NCBI RefSeq assembly: GCF_003097635.1
Contig: NZ_QCZI01000010.1
Coordinates: 1 to 64,000 of the forward strand
Direction: 5' to 3'
DNA length: 64,000 nt
DNA from: Flavobacterium psychrotolerans
Lineage (GTDB): Bacteria > Bacteroidota > Bacteroidia > Flavobacteriales > Flavobacteriaceae
Part shown: positions 42,875-51,985 of the stretch, piece by piece
How positions within the stretch are numbered: the first letter of the stretch is position 1
How the letters are laid out: each line of letters opens with the position of its first letter
Made by a program: the position numbers and the translations under genes
Notes under the pieces: generated by a model
The model's database searches: none
The model's input: only the letters and a program-made list of their open reading frames with translations
Told to the model about the DNA's origin: nothing

Positions 42875-45259
42875 TTAAATCTTCATTATTTTTTTATACC
42901 ATGGTAAAGTAATTTCATGCTTCACTCCATACCCATACCCATACCCATACCCTTTTCTAGAATCTGTATCGTTTAGTAGTAGACACATGTTAGGAAGTTT
43001 TTTTCCTTTATAAAAAGTGTTAGCAATATCAAGCATACGCTTCCCTAAATAGTTTGCACGAAAAACATAAACAAAGCAATCTGCGTTTTTAGCTATTAAA
43101 GTAGTATCAGCAACTAGACTAACTGGCGCGGTATCAACAATTATATAATCGTATTGTGATTTAATTGATTTAAAAAGAGAATCTACTTTTTTACTCATCA
43201 ATAACTCAGCTGGATTAGGAGGAACAATACCTGCTGGAATTACATAGAAATTATCATATCCTTCTTGTTTAACCCTGAAATTATCAAGATTTAATTCATT
43301 AGATGACAAGTAATTAGTAACCCCCCTTGTAGGCAATTTGAAATATTTACTTAATTTAGGATTCCTAACGTCCATCTCAATTAATAATACACTACTTCCT
43401 GACAAAGCAAAGGTAGCGGCCAGATTCGCAGAAATAAATGTTTTTCCTTCAGAAGGAACGGTAGAAGTTACAAAAAATGTTTTTGCCTTACCATCATGAT
43501 CTTTATTGCCCATAAACTCTAGATTGGATCTGATGATTCGTAATGCTTCGGCTGTACTCGTTCTACTACCTGGATTCATGATTTCAAAAGGAGAAGCTGA
43601 AGTAGGTACATCTCCAATAAATGGAATATTAGTTTTCCCTATTAAATCCATACTACTTTTTACCTTTGTATCTAATAAACCAATTGCGTAGATAATGCCG
43701 AATGGTATTAAAAGCCCAAGTAATAAGGCAACAAGATAAATGACATTTTTTTTAGGAGCTACAGGAATTTTTAGAGCCTTGGCCAAATCAATTACCCTAG
43801 CATTAGGCTCGGTGGCAGATAAAGAAATCGCTGTTTCTTCTCTTTTTTGCAATAAATACAAGTACAGCTCTTCTTTAACTTTTTGTTGTCTTGCAATAAT
43901 TCTAAACTGGCGTTCTTGTACTGGAATTTTTCCGATTTTGGAATTAAAGTTACCCTCTTTCCCTTTTAAATCCCTTTTTTGAATAATCAAATTCGATTGT
44001 AATCGATTTAAACTAGCTAAAACATTAGATTTCAGTGAGGCCATTTGTTGATCCATTTTAACCACTGTAGGGTTAGCTAGTGTAGCCGTTTTCAAAATCC
44101 TGTTTCGATCTAAAACCAATTGATTATAGGAATTAATTAGTGACGAAGCATCATTTTGACCTGCTATAAGGTTGGCTGGCAACAGATCCGAATTAGTTGA
44201 ATTTTTCATAAACCCCAACATAGATGAAACCATGTTAAGTTGAATTTCCGTCTCCAATACCTTATTATTATATGCATTGGCTCCTTCAATAAATAGTTTT
44301 GTTTCCGATTCAATATCCGTTAGGTTATTTGTTCGCTTAAAACTTTCAACATCTTGTTCTACACCACCCAATTCTTGAGTAATCAATTTTAATCGATTAT
44401 CTATAAACTCAGATGTTTTTTCAGAAATTATATTCTTATCGGTTACAGCATTCTGATTGTAAATTTGAATTAAATTATCTAGAAATTCCTCTGATTTTTT
44501 AACGACAGGATCCGTTATTGTAAGTGTAACTATACTGCTAGTTTTACTTAATGAAGTAACATTAAGTCTGCTTTGAAAACTTTCGACTGTTTGTTCCAAA
44601 GGACTTACTTTTATGGCTATTTTTTCATAAGTATTACTAACTGGCTCCTCTAATCGATTTTTTTTAGTAATAATTAAATCCCCGTATTTAGTTTTAATTA
44701 ATTCCCCAAATCGAAATTCCTTTTTATCATTTAGTATTGTTTTTGATGACCCTATAAAAATCGCATTTTCTAACTCAAACGTTTCTGGAGTTATCTGCAG
44801 AAATTCAAGAACCATTTTACTTTCATAAAACCGATTAAACTTGTTGATAAAATTAACTTCAATAGGAGATTCTTCGTAAACTTCAATATCATTTACATTC
44901 CCTTTCGCAAACAAGTTAATATTTAGATTTAATTTTTTTACCGTACTTTCTACTAATGTTCTTGACTTTAAAATTTCAACTTCATTATCAACATTATTTT
45001 TCATACCTCCCCCCAATCCCAAATCGGCAAAAGCTGACAATTCAGACATCATTCCACCTTTTTTTTCGTCTTTCACTAATATTGTAGTTGTCGCTTGATA
45101 TTGTGGTGTTGCATATCTTAAATACAAAAAAGCAATAATTAATGCAATAGTAATACCTAATACAAACCATTTCCAATGCGTTACATATTGAGCCAATACA
45201 TCTCCTATGTGAACTTCTTGATCTTGCTCTTGATTTTTATCTGAATTTTTTCGTCCCAT
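42875..45259 (-). CDS. wzc: Wzc-like tyrosine autokinase and chain-length regulator (set 2)
   Basis: The 794-residue protein has the same layout as set 1: membrane segment at about 33-50, long coiled periplasmic domain and a second segment near 505-525. Its cytoplasmic kinase has Walker A at 600-607 (TVPSEGKT) and VDTAP near 713. Its Tyr-Gly tail (about 771-778) is shorter than that of set 1. It differs clearly from set 1 in sequence, so the sets are not a recent duplication. It follows wza of set 2 by 7 bases. Confidence 0.94.
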   Translation of the reverse strand: MGRKNSDKNQEQDQEVHIGDVLAQYVTHWKWFVLGITIALIIAFLYLRYATPQYQATTTILVKDEKKGGMMSELSAFADLGLGGGMKNNVDNEVEILKSRTLVESTVKKLNLNINLFAKGNVNDIEVYEESPIEVNFINKFNRFYESKMVLEFLQITPETFELENAIFIGSSKTILNDKKEFRFGELIKTKYGDLIITKKNRLEEPVSNTYEKIAIKVSPLEQTVESFQSRLNVTSLSKTSSIVTLTITDPVVKKSEEFLDNLIQIYNQNAVTDKNIISEKTSEFIDNRLKLITQELGGVEQDVESFKRTNNLTDIESETKLFIEGANAYNNKVLETEIQLNMVSSMLGFMKNSTNSDLLPANLIAGQNDASSLINSYNQLVLDRNRILKTATLANPTVVKMDQQMASLKSNVLASLNRLQSNLIIQKRDLKGKEGNFNSKIGKIPVQERQFRIIARQQKVKEELYLYLLQKREETAISLSATEPNARVIDLAKALKIPVAPKKNVIYLVALLLGLLIPFGIIYAIGLLDTKVKSSMDLIGKTNIPFIGDVPTSASPFEIMNPGSRTSTAEALRIIRSNLEFMGNKDHDGKAKTFFVTSTVPSEGKTFISANLAATFALSGSSVLLIEMDVRNPKLSKYFKLPTRGVTNYLSSNELNLDNFRVKQEGYDNFYVIPAGIVPPNPAELLMSKKVDSLFKSIKSQYDYIIVDTAPVSLVADTTLIAKNADCFVYVFRANYLGKRMLDIANTFYKGKKLPNMCLLLNDTDSRKGYGYGYGYGVKHEITLPWYKKIMKI
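42927..42952 (+). repeat. Hexanucleotide repeat coding the YG tail of Wzc set 2
   Basis: About four copies of CCATAC encode Tyr-Gly repeats of the kinase tail. The unit uses the GGTATG codon pair on the coding strand, unlike the GGCTAC pair of set 1, so the two repeats arose separately or drifted. Confidence 0.75.
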
Positions 45260-45266
45260 TTAGAAA

Positions 45267-46061
45267 TTATTTTGTAGTAGTAATAATTAAAGTTATTAAG
45301 GTAATCAATATTGAAGTTATAGAAATAATTACTCCCGTATTTGTTCCTATTGCTGCCCCATTTATTTTGTTTTTATTGGGTTCTACATACACCACATCAT
45401 TTTGTGCCAGATAATAAAAAGGAGAGTTGATAAAATCAGCTTTAGTGATATCTACTCTATTATATGACTTTACACCATCGATTTCTCTAATAATCAAAAT
45501 ATTGTTCCTTTTTCCATAAATAGTCAAATCTTTAGCCATGGTTAAGGCTTCTATTAATGTTATACGCTCAGAGGTAACAGGATAAGTACCGGGCGATGTA
45601 ACTTCCCCTTGTACTGAAAATTTAAAATTAACAATCCGAAGATTGATAATTGGTTTTTCTATATATTTCGAAATTTTATCTTGAAAAATCTTTAATACAT
45701 CTGTACGTGTTAGCCCACTTACCTTCAACTTCCCTAGAATTGGAAAATCAATATTACCGTTTGAGTCCACTAGATATAATTGCAATGATTGTTGGCTCAG
45801 TAGCATATCTGGTTGTTTCGGATTAACACTACCGACTGCTCTTAAATTGAATGGAATAGCAGTTTCAGGATCTTCGGCAGAAACAACAATCATCAATAAA
45901 TCATCTTGTTGAATTTTAATCTCATACGAATTAGATTTTTCCTGATTTGACAAAGTATCAATATTCTGATAATAAACCAAATCTTTTCTATCAGCACATG
46001 AAAAAAGAAGCAATGTGAAAAATAATGGGATTGATTTCTTAAGTAAGAAGAAACATTTCAT
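45267..46061 (-). CDS. wza: Wza-like polysaccharide export lipoprotein (set 2)
   Basis: The 264-residue protein has a signal peptide and lipobox LFSC (about 19-22), a Poly_export segment (IKIQQDDLLMIVVSAEDPE) and SLBB-like QGEVTSPGTYPVTSERITLIEA. A C-terminal hydrophobic stretch (about 237-262) could be the outer-membrane helix. It starts the wza-wzc set 2 unit, with a -7 promoter element 23 bases upstream of its ATG. Confidence 0.93.
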   Translation of the reverse strand: MKCFFLLKKSIPLFFTLLLFSCADRKDLVYYQNIDTLSNQEKSNSYEIKIQQDDLLMIVVSAEDPETAIPFNLRAVGSVNPKQPDMLLSQQSLQLYLVDSNGNIDFPILGKLKVSGLTRTDVLKIFQDKISKYIEKPIINLRIVNFKFSVQGEVTSPGTYPVTSERITLIEALTMAKDLTIYGKRNNILIIREIDGVKSYNRVDITKADFINSPFYYLAQNDVVYVEPNKNKINGAAIGTNTGVIISITSILITLITLIITTTK

Positions 46062-46083
46062 AGTATTCTATTTTAAATAGCGC

Positions 46084-46110
46084 CAAATATAGTTAATATT
46101 TTAAATCAAA
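46084..46110 (-). promoter_or_regulatory. Candidate promoter of wza (set 2)
   Basis: TATATTTG (46084-46091, minus strand) matches TAnnTTTG exactly, with TTTG (46107-46110) 15 bases upstream, slightly close. The implied leader is about 16 bases. The remainder of the gap to 46323 contains only a small inverted repeat (CATTGA/TCAATG near 46155-46170). Confidence 0.55.
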
Positions 46111-46323
46111 AAAGACAATTCGCGATAAAAGCCGTGATTCATTCACTAATAAATCATTGAAAAATCAATGTTAAAAAGGCAACTATATCAGCAATTTAAG
46201 ATTTAAAATTACAATTTTATTAATTTACAACCTAAATTATCCTTAATTAAAAAACTCATTATCAGTGAAGAAGCTATAGATTTCATATAGCAAAACCTAT
46301 TCAAAAATGCAACTTAGGGCTAA

Positions 46324-47769
46324 CTAATATGCGTTTTTTTCTCCTCGAACAGTATTAAAAACAGTCTTAAAAATAATTTTAATATCCAATATGAAACTCC
46401 AGTTTTCAATATACCAGATATCATAATCTACACGGTCCTTCATATCAATAAGTTCCTTAGTTTCTCCCCTAAAACCATTGACCTGAGCCCAGCCTGTAAT
46501 TCCCGGTTTTGCATAATGACGTACCAGATAATTATTGATTAGTTCTGAGTATTGCTGAGTATGTTTTAACATGTGTGGACGAGGACCAACTACAGACATA
46601 TTACCCAACAAGACATTAAAAAACTGTGGCAATTCGTCAATATTTGTCTTACGCATGAATGCGCCAACCTTTGTAATGCGACTATCCCCTTGTGTTGCCT
46701 GTAAATTGTCCGAATATTTATTGACATACATGGTTCGGAATTTTAAGCAACCAAAAGCCTTGTTATCCCGGCCAGAGCGTTCCTGTTTAAAAAAGATTGG
46801 ACCAGGAGAATCCATCTTGATAATAACAATTAGGATTGGGAACAACCATGGAAAAATCAAAACAATTACAAGAAGGGCAAAACAGAAATCGAAGATGTTT
46901 TTTACAAGGCGATTTAACGTTAATTCCAATGGTTCTTTACGAAGCATTAATACTGGCGTATTTTCATAAAAACTGATTTCGACCTTTCGAGATTTAGTAT
47001 ACAACTGAAAATCTGGAATGAATTTAATGCGCACCATATGACGTTCGCAAATCTCCGTTAGTTGATTGATTATTTTTAAATCATCGATATGCAATGCTAT
47101 ATACATTTCATCGACGTTATTATTGATTATATAGTCTTGAATATCATCGAAACCACCTAAAATAGGCGATGAAATAAAGGCAAAAGGATCAACTTTGTCA
47201 TCAAAAAAACCCATAAAATGGTACCCATAGGTCAGGTCTTTTGATAAAATCTTACGCATATGCTCTCCTGTATCATTGGCTCCAATAATAATTACATTCT
47301 TGAAATTGTATCCTTTTGTTCGTACACCTTTTAAAACTTTCATAAAAAAAACTCGAGATATAAAAAGTAAGGCGAAAAAGATGAAATAAAAATATAACAT
47401 TCGTAAACGAGAAATATCAGTATATTTCAAAATAAACACCAGTACACCAATCATTGAGGCATGAACCAACACCAATCTTATGGTTCTTAACAATATAGAC
47501 TCAATCATTTCAATCCGGACAATCCTATAGGCATCCCTGTAAAGCAATAAAATTAGCCAAAACACGTTTGATAACAAGGAAACAGTTTGTACTTCCATCA
47601 ATCCGGCTCTTTCTAAACTCCCAAATTTAATTAGAAATGAAATAAGGAGGGCGCTATTTAACAATACTAAATCCCACAAAATAAAACAAATTTTGAAATA
47701 ACGGGAAAAGCGATAAGTTGCCAGTTCTTGTAATAGTGACATATAATAATTTATAGGTTTATTTATCAT
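46324..47769 (-). CDS. Polyprenyl-phosphate sugar-1-phosphate transferase (WbaP/WcaJ-like)
   Basis: The 481-residue protein has four N-terminal membrane segments, a Rossmann-like CoA_binding_3 domain (VIIGANDTGEHMRKIL at about 159) and a last membrane helix near 290. The catalytic C-terminal domain has the KQERSGRDNKAFGCLKFRTM and TNIDELPQFFNVLLGNMSVVGPRP motifs. It starts repeat-unit assembly by moving a sugar phosphate from UDP-sugar to undecaprenyl phosphate. A start at the Met at residue 10 (47742) is also possible. It is the only initiating transferase of this kind in the window. Confidence 0.93.
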   Translation of the reverse strand: MINKPINYYMSLLQELATYRFSRYFKICFILWDLVLLNSALLISFLIKFGSLERAGLMEVQTVSLLSNVFWLILLLYRDAYRIVRIEMIESILLRTIRLVLVHASMIGVLVFILKYTDISRLRMLYFYFIFFALLFISRVFFMKVLKGVRTKGYNFKNVIIIGANDTGEHMRKILSKDLTYGYHFMGFFDDKVDPFAFISSPILGGFDDIQDYIINNNVDEMYIALHIDDLKIINQLTEICERHMVRIKFIPDFQLYTKSRKVEISFYENTPVLMLRKEPLELTLNRLVKNIFDFCFALLVIVLIFPWLFPILIVIIKMDSPGPIFFKQERSGRDNKAFGCLKFRTMYVNKYSDNLQATQGDSRITKVGAFMRKTNIDELPQFFNVLLGNMSVVGPRPHMLKHTQQYSELINNYLVRHYAKPGITGWAQVNGFRGETKELIDMKDRVDYDIWYIENWSFILDIKIIFKTVFNTVRGEKNAY

Positions 47770-47881
47770 CCAGAAAGTACCTTTTCATAGATTTAATTAG
47801 TCTTAGTATATTCTCAATTCTAAAAAAAATTAAACAATGCTAAAATAACATTTTATTCTAATTTGTTGGTCTATTCCGGAA

Positions 47882-48631
47882 TTAAGTATTACTTAAAAAA
47901 ATGTTTTTATATTTTTCTTGTAAAATCAGCTTAATAAAAACGGGACCATAATATAGGTATCTTTTCCACATTCGTTTTGGCTCTTTTACCAAACGTATAA
48001 ACCATTCTAATCTTAACTTTATCCAAAACGGATGGGGACGGACAACAGTTCCTGCATAAAAATCAAAAACCGCTCCGATGGAACAGATGATTTTTGTGTC
48101 CAATTGCTCTTTATGTTTAAAACCCCATTTCTCCTGTTTTGGTGCCGTCATGCCAATAAATAAAACATCGGGTTGAAAGTCGTTAACGGCACTAATCATT
48201 TGATGGATCTCAGTGTCAGAAAACATCGCTTTATAGGGTGGTGAAAAAGTTTTCATTTTAATGTTAGGAAACTCCCTTGAAATACGTGCTTCAATTTTTG
48301 CCAAAGTATTTTCTGCAGAACCTAAATAAAAACAGCTCCCACCTTTTTTGTTTAGCTCCTCCAAAAAATGAAGGTGTAAATCGGCACCGGCAATCTTTTT
48401 GATTTTGTTCCCGTACAACAGTTTTACCGCTGCCACTATTGCCATTCCATCAGGAAGCAAAACATCAGATTGTTGTAATGCTTTTTTAAATTCAGCATCT
48501 TTTTCTGCTATACAAAAGGAATATTGGTTAATTGTGTTGATAAGGGTTTTGCCCCCAACAGCACATTCCGCTAAATCGCCACTGTAAATGGAATAATCCA
48601 TTAACGGAACAGAGGATATTGATTTATTCAT
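47882..48631 (-). CDS. WecG/TagA/CpsF family glycosyltransferase (GT26)
   Basis: This 249-residue protein has the GT26 features: DVLLPDGMAIVAAVKLL at about 54-70 with the catalytic-type Asp, FYLGSAENTL, and FIGMTAPKQEKWGFKH with the conserved Gln/Lys pair. Relatives transfer N-acetylmannosamine or its uronic acid to lipid-linked GlcNAc. Downstream of the initiating transferase, it is a good candidate for the second sugar of the repeat unit (inference). It has a short basic C-terminal tail for membrane contact. Confidence 0.9.
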   Translation of the reverse strand: MNKSISSVPLMDYSIYSGDLAECAVGGKTLINTINQYSFCIAEKDAEFKKALQQSDVLLPDGMAIVAAVKLLYGNKIKKIAGADLHLHFLEELNKKGGSCFYLGSAENTLAKIEARISREFPNIKMKTFSPPYKAMFSDTEIHQMISAVNDFQPDVLFIGMTAPKQEKWGFKHKEQLDTKIICSIGAVFDFYAGTVVRPHPFWIKLRLEWFIRLVKEPKRMWKRYLYYGPVFIKLILQEKYKNIFLSNT

Positions 48632-48690
48632 TATATTTTTTAAATTGGAAATTTATGAAAATTTATTTTAGTCATTTCAAAAATAATATT

Positions 48691-49686
48691 TTATTTTTTC
48701 CAATAATCAAAGTAATTTTTACCGTCAGTTTTTAGCCAATTTACGGTTTCTTTTACATTTTTCTCTAAACTAACTTCAGCTTGGCCAAACAGTTCTATTG
48801 TAGGTTCTGTTGGAGCTGGATAATCTTCAACCATATTTTGAAACCTTTTAGTATATAATGGAAATGGAATTCCTAATTTTCTTAGTACATCACCAGCCTT
48901 AGCAGTTAAACTGAATACAAAAGTTGGCAAACGTTTTACCTTATTGCCGTTCAGTTGCAACGAAAATTCATTTATCCATGAATAAGAATCAATTGAAGGA
49001 TCTCCTATGTAAAATGTTTTCTTATTTACTAATTCCTCATCTGCTATGAGCATTTGATAAACTTGGTGCACAATATTCTTAACATAACCATAGGTTCTAA
49101 TAACGGGATGGCTCACAGGATGAAAATAGATCCCCTTATCTATAATTTTCCATAATTCAAGAGGATATCTCATGTGCCATGGCCCCCAAATATTAGTAGG
49201 TCGAACAATTGTCCATACGCATTTAAGGTCTGCGGAATGTAAATATTGCTCTGTCAAAACTTTACTTTGTCCGTAGATAGTATGTGGCTTGAAGTCTTTA
49301 TTATTCAATGGCACGGGAGATTCATCGGACTTATAAACGTATTGGGTAGAGGCAACAATTAGTTTTTCAATCTTATCATATTTTTTTATCGCATTCAATA
49401 TATGCTGGGTGCCCTCATGATTTTCAATATAATCGTCCAGATTATCACTCAAAGTATCTGTACGAGCAGCAAGATGAATAACGGTGTCTACCTTATATTT
49501 TTCAAGAACCTCTCCAAAATAGGATTCGTCCATAATGTTCCCTTTTACCCAATATTTTTCCTGATTGGGTTTTGTCGGTTTATTTTTATCATAATTTATT
49601 ATGGATTGAATGCCTTTTTCTTCTAAAAGCTCAATCATATTTGTTCCTATAAAACCGGACCCCCCTGTAATTAGTATTGTTTTCAT
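48691..49686 (-). CDS. NAD-dependent epimerase/dehydratase (extended SDR)
   Basis: The 331-residue protein has GGSGFIGTN at 7-15, STQYVYK where the serine motif is expected and YGQSKVLTE with the YxxxK pair, a complete SDR active site. It resembles unspecific nucleotide-sugar epimerases rather than RmlB or GalE. The start overlaps the stop of the upstream GT4 gene as ATGA. The sugar it acts on cannot be told. Confidence 0.83.
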   Translation of the reverse strand: MKTILITGGSGFIGTNMIELLEEKGIQSIINYDKNKPTKPNQEKYWVKGNIMDESYFGEVLEKYKVDTVIHLAARTDTLSDNLDDYIENHEGTQHILNAIKKYDKIEKLIVASTQYVYKSDESPVPLNNKDFKPHTIYGQSKVLTEQYLHSADLKCVWTIVRPTNIWGPWHMRYPLELWKIIDKGIYFHPVSHPVIRTYGYVKNIVHQVYQMLIADEELVNKKTFYIGDPSIDSYSWINEFSLQLNGNKVKRLPTFVFSLTAKAGDVLRKLGIPFPLYTKRFQNMVEDYPAPTEPTIELFGQAEVSLEKNVKETVNWLKTDGKNYFDYWKK

Positions 49687-50786
49687 TTTAAATTTTTAAA
49701 AAATTTTAATATATTTTGTTCAAACAATTGATCTGAATATTGATTTTCATAATCTGATCGGGCATTATTTGATAGTTCTGATTGTAATTCTTTATCATTT
49801 GCAATTTTTAAAATAGAGTCAACCATTCCATCTATATCATGGACTTCGTGAATATATCCATTGTAGCCATCGCGTATCTGATCAACAACACCTCTCCATT
49901 TTGTTGAAATAACAGGCATTCCAGATGAAAACGCTTCTAAATTCACAGTAGGGAAATTTTCATGTTCAAAAAAAGTAGGAAACAAGAATAAGTCGCATTC
50001 GCAAAATATTGCATTTTTCTCTTTTCCTATTTTCACACCTTCGAAGTTTATAATCCCTTTACTTATTCCTTTTTGAATAACATCTTCTTCTATTTCTGAG
50101 AATATTTTACCAACAATTCTGCCAACAATTCTATTATCCAACTTATTAGCCTTTTCAATAACACTTACGAAATCTATAATTCCTTTAGTTTCTCTACAAA
50201 TACCTACAAACAGCACTTGAAAATTATTATTGGGATTTTTATAATTTACATCAGTTGATAATTTCAAATCCTCAACACCATAGGGAATAATTACAATCTC
50301 TTTACTCTCAACAAATAAAGGATCTTTTTCACCCGCTTTACTCATACAGATAGAATAATTTGGTTGAAAAAAAACAAATCTAAATAATTTTTGGACAATA
50401 AAATTTAACTTTGGATAAATATCAGAAATACCTCCAGCATGAAAATGAAAGATTATTTTGAAACGAAACAATCTTATTAAAAAAAGTACAATTATATCTC
50501 TATAAACTGGAGCTTTCTCATTTCCGGAAGGAGGATAATAAACATAATCAGGTCTGTAAGACAAAAGATTTTTAATTACAGAAAGAATTAGCTTAAATAG
50601 TTTCCATATTTTAAGATAACTAAACTTACCCGTTTCATTCATTTCTTCGCTAAAATTCATCCGTATTAGCCGAAAATCAAAATCATTATTTTCTAAAATT
50701 GTAACAATCTTACCAATATGTATTATTTGTCCACCATAAGGGGGCGGAGTTTGACCAATAACTAATATTTTTAATTTTCTTTCCAT
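49683..50786 (-). CDS. Glycosyltransferase family 4
   Basis: The 367-residue GT-B protein starts KILVIGQTPPPYGGQIIHIG (a glycine-rich acceptor loop) and has a C-terminal FFEHENFPTVNLEAFSSGMP segment, whose E/E spacing fits the GT4 donor site. It ends in the ATGA overlap with the epimerase gene. It adds a sugar in repeat-unit assembly; the sugar is unknown. Confidence 0.9.
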   Translation of the reverse strand: MERKLKILVIGQTPPPYGGQIIHIGKIVTILENNDFDFRLIRMNFSEEMNETGKFSYLKIWKLFKLILSVIKNLLSYRPDYVYYPPSGNEKAPVYRDIIVLFLIRLFRFKIIFHFHAGGISDIYPKLNFIVQKLFRFVFFQPNYSICMSKAGEKDPLFVESKEIVIIPYGVEDLKLSTDVNYKNPNNNFQVLFVGICRETKGIIDFVSVIEKANKLDNRIVGRIVGKIFSEIEEDVIQKGISKGIINFEGVKIGKEKNAIFCECDLFLFPTFFEHENFPTVNLEAFSSGMPVISTKWRGVVDQIRDGYNGYIHEVHDIDGMVDSILKIANDKELQSELSNNARSDYENQYSDQLFEQNILKFFKNLK

Positions 50787-50821
50787 TTTAAGTTTGTAAT
50801 ATCTTTATTATTAACTATTTC

Positions 50822-51013
50822 TTATTTTGGATTTATATATCTTTTTATTACAGCAGGATTTCCTGCAACTATACAATTATCCGGCATGTCTTTAACAACT
50901 ACTGTGGCTACTTCAATTTCCACGTTATCTCCTATAACAGGACTTTTTGACGTCAATGCATCCATATTGGTTTTATTCCCAATTGTAATAAAATTTCTAA
51001 TCGTTACACATTG
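50822..51013 (-). pseudogene. Decayed C-terminal fragment of an LbH (serine acetyltransferase-like) gene
   Basis: The minus-strand frame from 51013 to the TAA at 50822-50824 reads about 63 residues: TIRNFITIGNKTNMDAL, then PVIGDNVEIE, ending VAGNPAVIKRYINPK. This is the last part of a CysE/WcaB-like hexapeptide acyltransferase. No start exists and an in-frame TAA lies just upstream, while the helix coils between VEIE and VATVVVKD are missing. The fragment lies between a GT2 and a GT4 gene, so a working acyltransferase once stood here. Intact relatives remain at 53162, 54728 and 56831. Confidence 0.8.
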
Positions 51014-51040
51014 CTTTTATTTGCGACTAGAGAAAACTCA

Positions 51041-51811
51041 TTAAGAAATGTACTTAATCCGAAATACATTCCTTAAAATAGAACGTATCAATTTTAGAAT
51101 AATAAAAACTAAAACATGATGGTATTTTAGGCCTGCATTTAATCTAGCTTTTGTTCCTTCTTTTATTTCAGAAATCAAACTTTGTTTAGCACTTATTCCA
51201 TCTAGCCTATAGTTCACATAAGTTAAAGGAATATAATAAAAGAAATCACTATTCTTTAAAAACACTTTTAAAACAAACTCATAATCAGAAATTGATTTCA
51301 ATTCAATATTATATTTGTAAATATTATAAATATTTTTATGAATAAACATCGAAGGATGATTATAAGTCATTGAGAAATAAATAAACTTAAACTTTGATTT
51401 ATTAAACTTATATTTTCTTCGATTACCTTCATTATCAATGTCATATCTATCACCATGAAATAGGCGTTTATCCGGGTTTTTCAAATACGCATCTACGACT
51501 ATTTCTACAGCATCAAGTTCATACCAGTCATCGCTATTAATCATACCTATAAGTTCTCCTTTTGCCAAAGCTATTCCTTTATTCATAGCGTCATAAAGAC
51601 CTTTATCAGCTTCGCTAATCCAATGAGATATATGTTTTTCGTATTTTTTTATAATATCAATTGTTCCATCGGTTGATCCTCCATCGATAATTATATATTC
51701 TATATTTTTATAGGATTGATTTATTACGCTTTGAATCGTTTGATCAAGCGTTTTTGAACCATTGTAAACAACAGTTATGATACTTATTAAAGGAAATTGT
51801 TTAGAGTACAT
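51041..51811 (-). CDS. Glycosyltransferase family 2
   Basis: The 256-residue protein has ISIITVVYNGSKTLDQTIQSV, YIIIDGGSTDGT and the later MINSDDWY metal motif, a WcaA/colanic-type GT2. The 'YNGSKTLDQTI...DGGSTDGTIDII' style is common in Bacteroidetes repeat-unit assembly. The pseudogene fragment follows it 27 bases downstream. The sugar is unknown. The 174-base gap upstream (51812-51985) shows nothing clear. Confidence 0.92.
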   Translation of the reverse strand: MYSKQFPLISIITVVYNGSKTLDQTIQSVINQSYKNIEYIIIDGGSTDGTIDIIKKYEKHISHWISEADKGLYDAMNKGIALAKGELIGMINSDDWYELDAVEIVVDAYLKNPDKRLFHGDRYDIDNEGNRRKYKFNKSKFKFIYFSMTYNHPSMFIHKNIYNIYKYNIELKSISDYEFVLKVFLKNSDFFYYIPLTYVNYRLDGISAKQSLISEIKEGTKARLNAGLKYHHVLVFIILKLIRSILRNVFRIKYIS

Positions 51812-51985
51812 ATTTACATTTTAAACTATAATTAACTAAAGTTTATTTAATTTTTGGCTGATTGTTCTAAATTTCGGATATATGATTGCCCAGTTAAATA
51901 ATATATTTAGTTTTTTAGATAAGTAAACCTACAATCGTTTCTTCAATGAATTACCCTTGATTATATATGGGTAATTACTTATAGT

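Noticed and set aside
46155..46170. Small inverted repeat CATTGA/TCAATG between GPT and wza set 2
   Set aside because: Six base pairs in A+T-rich DNA are expected by chance, and no T run follows.
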